Made by a program: the position numbers and the translations under genes. From the NCBI GenBank assembly GCA_003478935.1, contig QUFP01000035.1:1-47685 (forward strand): a DNA stretch of 47,685 bases. Reading direction: 5' to 3'. Positions 26,535 to 33,955 of the stretch are shown one piece after another (position 1 is the stretch's first letter; each line of letters starts with the position of its first letter). This stretch comes from Firmicutes bacterium AF25-13AC (GTDB taxonomy: Bacteria > Bacillota > Clostridia > Lachnospirales > Lachnospiraceae). The notes beneath the pieces were generated by a model. The model made no database searches, was not told where the DNA came from, and was given only the letters and a program-made list of their open reading frames with translations.

Positions 26535-28016
26535 ATGTATTTTGATGCACATTTTATTTTTAACACCTTCCGATCTCGTGGGGTTTTTATGTTTGTGCTT
26601 TGTCTTATGATCCTTTGCTCTGTGCGTCCCTCTTTTGCAGCAGAAGCCGAAGCTACGCTGCAGGCGGAAACTACAGACGATTCTGCTATTGAGGCAGCTG
26701 GTATTGTCAGCGAACATGGTCAGTTAAGTGTCTCGTCATCTGGATTTGTAGTGGACAAAAATCAATCTGTCTTCCAAATTCAGGGTATAAGTACACACAA
26801 TTTGGCTTGGTATCCGGAGTATGTAAATGTCGATACATTTCGCAAACTTCGTGATGAGTTCAATATCAACACAATCCGACTTGCCATGTACACAGCAGAA
26901 GATGGCGGCTATTGCGTCAGCGATGACACTGCAAGACAGCAAATGCTTGCCTGTCTGACTTCTGGTATTGAAGCTGCCATACAGTTGGATATGTATGTGA
27001 TCGTAGACTGGCATATTCTTTCAGATTCCAACCCAAATCTCTACAAGGAAACTGCCCTTTCTTTCTTCGAAAGGATTGCTTCCACTTATGGTGACAAACC
27101 AAATATTTTGTATGAGATCTGCAATGAGCCAAACGGTGACACCTCATGGGACGAAATCAAAAGCTACTCTGTTGACGTGATTGACCGCATTCGTATGTAT
27201 GCACCGCAAAGCATTGTAATTGTTGGTACCCCAACCTGGAGTCAGGATGTGGATATTGCTTCTTCATCTCCAATTGAGCGCACCAATCTCCTTTATAGTC
27301 TTCATTTTTATGCAGCAACCCACAAGGAAGATCTACAAAGCAAGATGCAGACCGCACTCACAAATGGGCTTCCTGTCTTTGTATCAGAATTTGGCATTAC
27401 GGAGGCTTCCGGAAGCGGAATCGTTGATACCACAAGCGCTGATACCTGGATGAAACTGTTAAATGAAAACGGCATTGGCTACATTTACTGGAATCTTTCA
27501 AACAAAGACGAAGCCTGTGCCCTTCTTCGTTCCTCGTGCACATCATTATCCGACTGGACTTTTGATGATTACTCGCCTGCCGGACAATGGTTTTTACAGA
27601 ATCAGCAAAATAATGCTTCAATTTATGACAAAGCAGCAGCCGCTCCAACAGCGGCTGTCGACACTCCTACTACACTTTACGCAAGTGATGATTATTGGAG
27701 CTTTAGCAATGGCTGCAATGTTTCTGTAAGCCTTACTGATACCTGGGCCGATACATCCATGCAGTATGCCTCTTATGATGTAACTGTTTCAAATACATCT
27801 TCTTCTGATGTAACAAACTGGCGTTTTCGCATCACCTGGAATGAGGAAATTTCACCAAAGGAATACTGGTCATGTGAAATCGGCGGCTCTGGAAATAATC
27901 GTCTTTTCATTCCAGTAGACTATAACACGACCATCCCGGCAGGCTCTTATATCACCTTTGGAATGATCGTGTATGGTGTTCAGTCACCTGAACTGACAAA
28001 TATCACCTTTGAATAA
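26535..28016 (+). CDS. Secreted GH5 endoglucanase with C-terminal carbohydrate-binding module
   Basis: Cleaves beta-1,4-glucan or related chains outside the cell. Start ATG 26535 has GGAGG seven bases upstream; earlier in-frame starts overlap the divergent gene and lack a site. Signal peptide with hydrophobic run VFMFVLCLMILCS, cleaved near SFAAEA. GH5 domain about residues 65-330: LSVSSSGFVVDKNQSVFQIQGIS entry (in part), NTIRLAMYT, VIVDWHILSD, acid/base Glu198 in ICNEPNG, LHFYA and nucleophile Glu285 in VSEFGIT. The last ~110 residues (WSFSNGCNVSVSL... to FGMIVYGVQSPEL) look like a CBM2-type cellulose-binding beta-sandwich. No sortase motif. A weak promoter with TATACT (26510-26515) precedes it. 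Confidence 0.92.
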   Translation: MYFDAHFIFNTFRSRGVFMFVLCLMILCSVRPSFAAEAEATLQAETTDDSAIEAAGIVSEHGQLSVSSSGFVVDKNQSVFQIQGISTHNLAWYPEYVNVDTFRKLRDEFNINTIRLAMYTAEDGGYCVSDDTARQQMLACLTSGIEAAIQLDMYVIVDWHILSDSNPNLYKETALSFFERIASTYGDKPNILYEICNEPNGDTSWDEIKSYSVDVIDRIRMYAPQSIVIVGTPTWSQDVDIASSSPIERTNLLYSLHFYAATHKEDLQSKMQTALTNGLPVFVSEFGITEASGSGIVDTTSADTWMKLLNENGIGYIYWNLSNKDEACALLRSSCTSLSDWTFDDYSPAGQWFLQNQQNNASIYDKAAAAPTAAVDTPTTLYASDDYWSFSNGCNVSVSLTDTWADTSMQYASYDVTVSNTSSSDVTNWRFRITWNEEISPKEYWSCEIGGSGNNRLFIPVDYNTTIPAGSYITFGMIVYGVQSPELTNITFE

Positions 28017-28032
28017 AACTAGGAGCTTTTTG

Positions 28033-28272
28033 ATGAAATCAAAATATACAAAAAAACAACGTGTTCTTGCCATTTTAGGCATCATACTTTTAGTCGGACT
28101 TTATCTCGCAGCGCTTATCGCTTCGTTCTTTAACAGCCCGACTGCACAGGGATTTTTATGCAGTGCTTTATTCTGTACATTCTTTATCCCAATCGTTATC
28201 TATCTTCTTCAGTTTTTTGCAAAGAAAAATTCTTCGTCACCAGATGACGACGATAAATCATTTAGGAAATAA
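28033..28272 (+). CDS. Small two-helix membrane protein, unknown function
   Basis: 79 residues from ATG 28033, which has AGGAG seven bases upstream (an ATG 24 bases earlier overlaps the GH5 gene and lacks a site). Basic start MKSKYTKKQR, helix VLAILGIILLVGLYLAALIASF near 10-32 (in part), second helix FLCSALFCTFFIPIVIYLLQFF near 41-62 (in part), then a charged tail with DDDD. It lies 16 bases after the cellulase stop and shares its transcript. I do not recognise a family. Confidence 0.65.
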   Translation: MKSKYTKKQRVLAILGIILLVGLYLAALIASFFNSPTAQGFLCSALFCTFFIPIVIYLLQFFAKKNSSSPDDDDKSFRK

Positions 28273-28923
28273 ATTTCCGATTAAAGGGGTCTTCGGACCT
28301 CTTTTTTTTCGATTTTCCTCAATCACTTCATCATCAATATCAATATAATAACGCTCATATGCATTCACTACACGTGTTTCATTATACTTACACTCTCTTT
28401 TATAACGTCCTCCGTAATTGGCATGCACATGACCATGTACAAACAAAAGTGGCTTATAACAGTCCATTAAGTCCCTGAATACCTGAAATCCCTTATGAGG
28501 AATGTCATCACCGTCATTTAACTGATATGCCGGCGCATGCGTAACAAGAATGTCAAAGCCATCTTTCTTTCGCAGCTTAAAACGCATCTTATTCACACGC
28601 TTTTTCATCTCCTTTTCCGTGAACATGTTACTTCCCTCTTTGTAGCGCATTGATCCCCCAAGACCAAGCAAACGTACACCATGAAACTCAAAAATATCAT
28701 CTTCAATGCAGATACAGCCATCAGGAGGTGTCATCTCATATTTTGCATCATGATTTCCCCTCACATAAATCACAGGTGCCTTTGTAAATGTTGCCAGAAA
28801 GGACAGATATTTGGGATTTAAGTCTCCGCACGAAACAATCAGATCCACATTTTCAAGCATCGACTTATCAAAATAGTCCCACAGCGCCTTCGACTCGATA
28901 TCTGCAATTACCAGTATTCTCAT
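28258..28923 (-). CDS. Calcineurin-like metallophosphoesterase (YfcE/MJ0936-like)
   Basis: Two-metal phosphodiesterase of the small cytoplasmic family. Motifs appear in order: Asp in LVIADIES (usually D-x-H), CGDLNP, VRGNHD, VTHAP and VHGHVHANYG. About 221 residues from ATG 28923 (MRILVIADIE); the reading frame extends upstream but an AGAGG site sits five bases before this ATG. The first metal motif lacks the usual His (ADIES instead of DxH), which is worth noting. The 3' end overlaps the convergent small membrane protein gene by 15 bases and its last codons contain that gene's terminator. Confidence 0.85.
   Translation of the reverse strand: MRILVIADIESKALWDYFDKSMLENVDLIVSCGDLNPKYLSFLATFTKAPVIYVRGNHDAKYEMTPPDGCICIEDDIFEFHGVRLLGLGGSMRYKEGSNMFTEKEMKKRVNKMRFKLRKKDGFDILVTHAPAYQLNDGDDIPHKGFQVFRDLMDCYKPLLFVHGHVHANYGGRYKRECKYNETRVVNAYERYYIDIDDEVIEENRKKRGPKTPLIGNLFPK
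28285..28309 (+). terminator. Terminator of the GH5/small membrane protein operon, inside the convergent gene
   Basis: AGGGGTC-TTCG-GACCTCT stem-loop followed by eight T on the plus strand. It lies within the last codons (KKRGPKTP) of the metallophosphoesterase gene on the other strand. Confidence 0.85.
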
Positions 28924-28989
28924 TCCTACCTCTACCTCTGCCATAATCCAGCGCAGCCATACTTCGCTGCGCATTCATAACCGCTTTTT

Positions 28990-30906
28990 CTACTCTTCTA
29001 TATTATCTACACCCTGAACCTCAACTACAGCCTTTGCATCCTCATTTAATTTGTTCCAATGCGGCAGACTGCCATTCACATTATCGGCCAGCCATCTCAT
29101 GTTAATAATTTCCTCTGGTGTCAGTGAACGATTGTCATCGCTTTGTACAATACCATCCTGTGAATACAGCTCTCCTGAAAACGGACTAAAGCCACCTTCC
29201 ATAATTTGATGCTGCATAAACTCAACCAGCTGCCTTGTTTTTACCGGAACCTTCGGTGAGCAGATGAAATCAACAACACCTGCTGACATTCCCCACCAGT
29301 AATTAAGTGCAACACCGTCTGAGCCTGCACTGTCCCATGCACCATTTTGCACAGTCTCGACAAGCTTTTTATAAAGCGCACCCCAGTTCCATATCACAGC
29401 TGTCAGATTTTCCGGCTCATCCTTTTCTATATTGACCAATCCAAAATAGCGTGACGGTGAATTAGGTACAATCATCTCAAGACATGATACAAGATTTACT
29501 TCATTTGCCTTAAAGTCTTCAAGAATTTCCTGTTTGCTGCGCACTGTCGTCCACTCCAGCTGAATCGTTGCATTTGGATTAACCATCTTCACGCCAATCG
29601 CAAATGCATTTATATTGGCAATCATACCGCAGATCGGATAATCAGCCATATAGCCAATCTTTCCATTTTTACACAATGCTCCTGCTACAAGTCCTGATAA
29701 AAACTTTGCCTCAAACAAACGCGCATAGTAGGTACGAATACACTGGTGATTCGTGTCAACAGAACAATTTAAAATCTTGACAGATGGATTTTTTATCGCT
29801 GTCTTTATGCTGCCTTCAAGAAACTGCGGCGTTGTTGTAAATATAATGTTGCATTTTTTTTCAATTGCATCATCAAGTGTATTTTCAAGTTCTGCTCCCT
29901 GTGAAACATCATTATAAGAGATTGTTTCAACCTTTCCCTTAAATTGTTCCTCAAGATACATGCGTCCAAGTTCATGACCATATATCCATGCAGAATCCTG
30001 TGGATTTTTATCATGTACAAATGCAATCTTTAAATACTTTGTTCCTGGAGACAACAGATAATCAAACAGATTTTTCTTTGGTGCCTCCTGTGGCTCTGTC
30101 TTAATCTCAGAAGGATTTCCCTTTGCCTGAAGCAAAATCTCATCCCACATCTTTGCAAGCTCTGATTTGATCTGAGATGGTAGCTTTTCCTCCTGATGAG
30201 GATCACACGGATATAGCTCCAGATACATCAAAAAGGCATCTGCTGTCTGAATCGGCGGTCGTTCTCCTCCCTTTTCCTTATACACCTTTTCAAAGCGCAC
30301 ATACAAAGAACGAACCTCCATACGGTCATCATCTGTCCATTTATAATCTACTTCAAATCCAAGCTTTTCCAATAAAGTCCTATAGCTTCCAAGCTTACTT
30401 AACACAATGTAATTAACCTTAGAGCACTTATAAAATGCCAGAAACTCAAAGTACAGGCGGTTCTCTGGCTCATCTGTCCTCTTTGGAATAATACGAGTTA
30501 CATTACCCTGCACACTAGGTGCATCGCAAAACTTTAATACACTGACACGCTTATTACCCTCTAATACATAGTAGCGGTTCATAAACTCATAACACTTAAT
30601 CGGATCATGTATTCCCTCTTCCAAATGGGCATTATAAAGAGCCTGCCACTTGGCTGCAAACTCTGATTCATCATCGAGCAGCGGCATAAAGTTCGGTGCA
30701 AATGCAGTACGTCTTCCTGCCGTAAAGGTTCCCACAATCATTTCCGATGGAATGGAACAAATTCCCAGATCTTCCTCTGCCACCACATCCGTATGAGACA
30801 AAAGCTCCTCAAGCACCTGCAAATACGGATATTTTCCTTCCGACAGATATCTTGCATAGCTTCTCTCACCCTTTTTCAGCGCCTTCTGATAATCCTCTCT
30901 TGCCAT
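28990..30906 (-). CDS. ParB-like domain fused to BMP/PnrA-type ligand-binding domain, cytoplasmic
   Basis: 638 residues from ATG 30906 (a GTG four codons upstream is also possible). Residues ~45-150 read like a ParB/sulfiredoxin-type fold: CSIPSEMIVGTFTAGR, then MNRYYVLEGNKRVSVLKF, the usual V-x-D/E-G-N-x-R motif. Residues ~290-600 match basic membrane protein (BMP, PnrA/Med) binding domains: LKIAFVHDKNPQDSAW, CNIIFTTTPQFLEGS, RTYYARLFEAKFLSGLVAGAL and IGYMADYPICGMIANINAFAIG (in part). BMP proteins are normally exported lipoproteins that bind nucleosides; this one has no signal peptide or membrane segment, and no BMP permease or ATPase is nearby. An intracellular sensor is inferred. Stand-alone transcription unit. 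Confidence 0.8.
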   Translation of the reverse strand: MAREDYQKALKKGERSYARYLSEGKYPYLQVLEELLSHTDVVAEEDLGICSIPSEMIVGTFTAGRRTAFAPNFMPLLDDESEFAAKWQALYNAHLEEGIHDPIKCYEFMNRYYVLEGNKRVSVLKFCDAPSVQGNVTRIIPKRTDEPENRLYFEFLAFYKCSKVNYIVLSKLGSYRTLLEKLGFEVDYKWTDDDRMEVRSLYVRFEKVYKEKGGERPPIQTADAFLMYLELYPCDPHQEEKLPSQIKSELAKMWDEILLQAKGNPSEIKTEPQEAPKKNLFDYLLSPGTKYLKIAFVHDKNPQDSAWIYGHELGRMYLEEQFKGKVETISYNDVSQGAELENTLDDAIEKKCNIIFTTTPQFLEGSIKTAIKNPSVKILNCSVDTNHQCIRTYYARLFEAKFLSGLVAGALCKNGKIGYMADYPICGMIANINAFAIGVKMVNPNATIQLEWTTVRSKQEILEDFKANEVNLVSCLEMIVPNSPSRYFGLVNIEKDEPENLTAVIWNWGALYKKLVETVQNGAWDSAGSDGVALNYWWGMSAGVVDFICSPKVPVKTRQLVEFMQHQIMEGGFSPFSGELYSQDGIVQSDDNRSLTPEEIINMRWLADNVNGSLPHWNKLNEDAKAVVEVQGVDNIEE

Positions 30907-30957
30907 ATTCAGCCACACACCTTTCTGTTCTCTAAGTCTCTTGCTCTTTGCAGCTTT

Positions 30958-30986
30958 ATTTTACATCATTTTATCTGCTGTTACAA
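30958..30986 (-). promoter_or_regulatory. Promoter of the ParB-BMP fusion gene
   Basis: Minus-strand TTGTAA (30981-30986), 17-base spacer, TAAAAT (30958-30963). Divergent from the amidase promoter about 50 bases away. Confidence 0.55.
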
Positions 30987-31032
30987 GTATTCTTAAGAAA
31001 ACCTTTCAATCCTTATGAATCCGTGTTTTTTC

Positions 31033-31061
31033 TTGCTTTTTTTTTAGAAACAAAGTACAAT
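31033..31061 (+). promoter_or_regulatory. Promoter of the amidase operon
   Basis: TTGCTT (31033-31038), 17-base spacer made mostly of T and A, TACAAT (31056-31061); AGGAGG precedes ATG 31093. Confidence 0.6.
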
Positions 31062-31092
31062 AAAATTAACTTATGCATCAGGAGGACTTATT

Positions 31093-32276
31093 ATGAAAAA
31101 ATCTCGTTTCATTCCTGCTTTTTTACTTTCTGCAGTACTTTTATCTGGACTTGCAGGATGCAAAAAAGAAACTGAATATTATAATCCAAACGCACAGACC
31201 TCATCTGTGACAGAAACACAAACTGAACTGCAAACAGAACCTTCCACACAAGCTTCTACAGAAGAATCTACTGAGGCATCCACTGAGGCTTCTACTGAAG
31301 AAAGCACTGAGGCTTCAACCGAAGAATCCAATGCTGTTCCTGTCGTTTCCAAAGAACTTGCTGTAGGTGACATTTGGTATGTAAATACCGATTCCCTTAA
31401 TATCCGCGATTACCCTTCTACTGAAGGCAATAAAATTGGGGAGCTTTATCGCGGTGAGGAAGTTCGAATCCTGCTCTTGCAGAAAATGGATGGGTTCAGA
31501 TTCACAGTGCAACAATGGACGGCTATGTAAAAGCAGATTTTCTTGTATCTTCTCCAGATCAGGTAGATGGTGCAGCGGCAGATGTCGCTGCATCTGCTGC
31601 GCCAGCCTCAAACGAAACATCAAATGCAAACACATCTTCTTCAAACGGACATATTGTATGCATTGATGCAGGTCATCAGCAGGCAGGCATCAGCGAACAG
31701 GAACCAAACGGTCCTGGCTCTTCTGTAATGAAGGCTAAGCTTACTACTGGAACGAGCGGCGTAGCTACTGGTCTTGCCGAGTATCAATTAAACTTGGATG
31801 TCTCTCAAATGCTCCAACAAGAGCTTTTAAACCGTGGCTATCAGGTTGTAATGATCCGTACAACAAATGACTGCGCTATGAGCAATGCTGAGCGTGCTGT
31901 ATATGCAAATGAAAGCGGCGCTGAAATCTTTGTCCGCATCCATGCAAACAGCTCCAATGATCCTTCTGTAAATGGCGCTATGTTCTATGCTCCATCATCA
32001 GCAAATTCTTATCTGTCTGCTGATGTAATATCTGCAAGCAACACACTTGCTTCTACGATGCTTTCTTTTTATTGCTCCACAACAGGTCTTGCAAACAAAG
32101 GAGTTCTTCAGGATGATAATATGACAGGTATCAACTGGTGTACTATTCCTGTCACAATCGTAGAAATGGGATTTATGTCTAACCCTGAGGAAGACCAAAA
32201 GATGGCAAATCCTGAGTTTCAGGCTGTAATTGCACAGGGTCTTGCAAACGGTATTGACGCTTACTTTGGGAGATAA
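31093..32276 (+). CDS. N-acetylmuramoyl-L-alanine amidase lipoprotein with SH3 domain, single-base frameshift
   Basis: Cuts the amide bond between MurNAc and the stem peptide of the cell wall. Signal peptide with lipobox LAGC (Cys near residue 24), a Ser/Thr/Glu-rich linker of EASTEEST-type repeats (about 40-80), then a bacterial SH3 domain (WYVNTDSLNIRDYPS). The frame breaks at about 31473: adding one G (CTGGCTCTT) joins VRIL to ALAENGWVQIHSATMDGYVKADFL (in part). The Amidase_3 domain follows: HIVCIDAGHQQ with a Zn-binding His, Glu in GLAEYQLNLDV, a second His in IRIHANSS-type VRIHANSS, and catalytic Glu in IVEMGFMSN. Repaired length is about 394 residues. AGGAGG precedes the start. Confidence 0.9.
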
Positions 32277-32282
32277 TTGATT

Positions 32283-32885
32283 ATGGCTGTTCAGATCTAT
32301 TACCAACTGATCCGTGACATCGTAATTGACGAACAGCTGCTTTCCATGCTGCAGCCGCAGCGCAGAAAGCAGCTGTTTTCTTTTCGTTTGGAATCTGATC
32401 AAAAACGCTGCGCAGCAGCCGGGCTTCTTCTTTGGAAACATATTTATCATAAGCACCCAGAGCACTTCACCGTCTCTTACAATGCATCCGGAAAGCCCAG
32501 TGTAGCAAATGCGCCTTTTTTCAATCTCTCACACAGCAATGACTTTGTCATGCTTGCCATCAGCGACACGCCTGTTGGATGTGACATTGAAAAACTTCAT
32601 AAAGCGGTTCTTTCACACCATGTTTTTCACCCAAATGAACTTAATGCACTTTCTAATCTTCCTTCAGGAAATATACAAAACCATGAATTTCTTCGCCTGT
32701 GGACAGCAAAAGAAGCCTTCTTAAAAGCCATAGGCACAGGTATTGATACAAAAGCTTCCTCATACGATTTTAGTAAAAGCAATACCATCTCTCTCTATGA
32801 TGGTTCATTTTGGAAACTCGAACATCATACAGTTTGCGATTTTCCTGACTATCTTTCGTGTGTTTGCTATAAATGCTTGCAATAA
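32283..32885 (+). CDS. 4'-phosphopantetheinyl transferase (Sfp type)
   Basis: Transfers the phosphopantetheine arm of CoA to carrier proteins. About 200 residues from ATG 32283, with GGGAG ten bases upstream. Sfp hallmarks: FFNLSHSNDFVMLAIS, VGCDIEKLH with the Mg-binding Asp and Glu, and WTAKEAFLKAIGTGI with the catalytic Lys/Glu. It follows the amidase by six bases, so it shares that transcript. No NRPS or PKS gene is in the window; it may serve ACP or a carrier elsewhere. Confidence 0.92.
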   Translation: MAVQIYYQLIRDIVIDEQLLSMLQPQRRKQLFSFRLESDQKRCAAAGLLLWKHIYHKHPEHFTVSYNASGKPSVANAPFFNLSHSNDFVMLAISDTPVGCDIEKLHKAVLSHHVFHPNELNALSNLPSGNIQNHEFLRLWTAKEAFLKAIGTGIDTKASSYDFSKSNTISLYDGSFWKLEHHTVCDFPDYLSCVCYKCLQ

Positions 32886-32978
32886 AAAGAAATATCATTT
32901 ACACTTTAAGCATTACAAGTCAGGCGTTCACATTACACCTGCCCTATGTTTTATTATTCAGAAACGAGGATTGTTTTT

Positions 32979-33791
32979 ATGACTGCTTATGCTCATCTGT
33001 TACTGTATTTCTTTTTCTACAGCTTTGTCGGCTGGATTTGGGAATCCAGCTATGTATCTATTCTCACAAAACGGCTGACGAACCGAGGTTTTTTAACTGG
33101 TCCAATGCTTCCGATCTATGGAATCGGCGCTGTAGTCATGCTCTGTGCCACCTACCCAGTGCAATCGTCTGACGTTGGTATTTTTCTGCTTGGACTTATT
33201 GCAGCCACAATGCTTGAATACGTTACCGGTGTCGTTATGGAAGCACTTTTTCAGGTTCGTTACTGGGATTACAGTGACAAAAAGTTTAATATACAGGGAC
33301 ATATCTGCCTAAGCTCCTCGCTTGCATGGGGTGTTTTTACACTTCTTTTGATCCGTGTCGTTCATCCGCGCATATCGGCTTTATTAGAAAGGATTCCTCA
33401 AAGTGTATGCTTTGGCGCTCTTTTTGTGATCACTATAGTTTTTTCAATCGACTTTGCTTCCTCCTTCCATGCTGCTATGGATCTGCGTCAGATTCTTGAA
33501 TCTATTACTAATCTAAAATCAGATGCAGAAAAGCTTCGTGAACGCTTTATTGTACTTACTGATTCCGTAAGCGAGACGCTTCGCGATAAGATTGGCACTA
33601 TAAAAAAGCCGGAGAGTTCTCGTATTGAGGAATTTCAGACTTCTGTTTCTGAATACCTCGAAAAGCTTTACTCTCTTGTTCCAAAGGAAAAAACAGCCGA
33701 TGTTATTCGACTCAAAGAACGCTTTGCCTATTTAGGTGAACTGAAAAATGCTATCTCAAAGCGTATGGATTTCGTAAGATTATCCTTTTAA
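32979..33791 (+). CDS. CmpB-type putative ABC transporter membrane protein
   Basis: About 270 residues from ATG 32979, with GAGG nine bases upstream. Four to five membrane helices in the first 170 residues contain the family signature: FYSFVGWIWESSY, RGFLTGPMLPIYGIGA and EYVTGVVMEALFQVRYWDYSDKKFNIQGHICL (in part). The rest is a soluble, charged, helical tail with coiled-coil character (KSDAEKLRERFIVL, VIRLKERFAYLGELKNAI). The family name implies ABC transport but the real function is unknown and no ATPase is adjacent. It follows the Sfp gene by 93 bases. Confidence 0.82.
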   Translation: MTAYAHLLLYFFFYSFVGWIWESSYVSILTKRLTNRGFLTGPMLPIYGIGAVVMLCATYPVQSSDVGIFLLGLIAATMLEYVTGVVMEALFQVRYWDYSDKKFNIQGHICLSSSLAWGVFTLLLIRVVHPRISALLERIPQSVCFGALFVITIVFSIDFASSFHAAMDLRQILESITNLKSDAEKLRERFIVLTDSVSETLRDKIGTIKKPESSRIEEFQTSVSEYLEKLYSLVPKEKTADVIRLKERFAYLGELKNAISKRMDFVRLSF

Positions 33792-33802
33792 AAGGAAACC
33801 CA

Positions 33803-33877
33803 ATGCTTACTTCAAAAAAATATGCCGATGCCCTTAATTCCTTAAAAGAGCAGATTGGACTTAATAAAAATAAATAA
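33803..33877 (+). CDS. Possible 24-residue peptide
   Basis: ATG 33803 has AAAGGA six bases upstream, ends in TAA at 33875-33877, and sits 11 bases after the CmpB-type gene and directly before the terminator. The peptide is basic and helical (MLTSKKYADALNSLKEQIGL). It could be a real small protein or the leftover start of a lost gene. Confidence 0.35.
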   Translation: MLTSKKYADALNSLKEQIGLNKNK

Positions 33878-33880
33878 GAA

Positions 33881-33930
33881 AAAGACATGCTGCCCATCAT
33901 TATTACGATAGGCAGCATGTCTTTCTTTTT
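33881..33930. terminator. Bidirectional terminator between convergent operons
   Basis: AAAGACATGCTGCC pairs perfectly with GGCAGCATGTCTTT around a 16-base loop, with T runs outside the stem on both strands (CTTTTT on plus, TTTTTC on minus). It ends the amidase operon and the transglutaminase gene. Confidence 0.9.
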
Positions 33931-33955
33931 AATCATTTCATTCATCTAATTTCAA

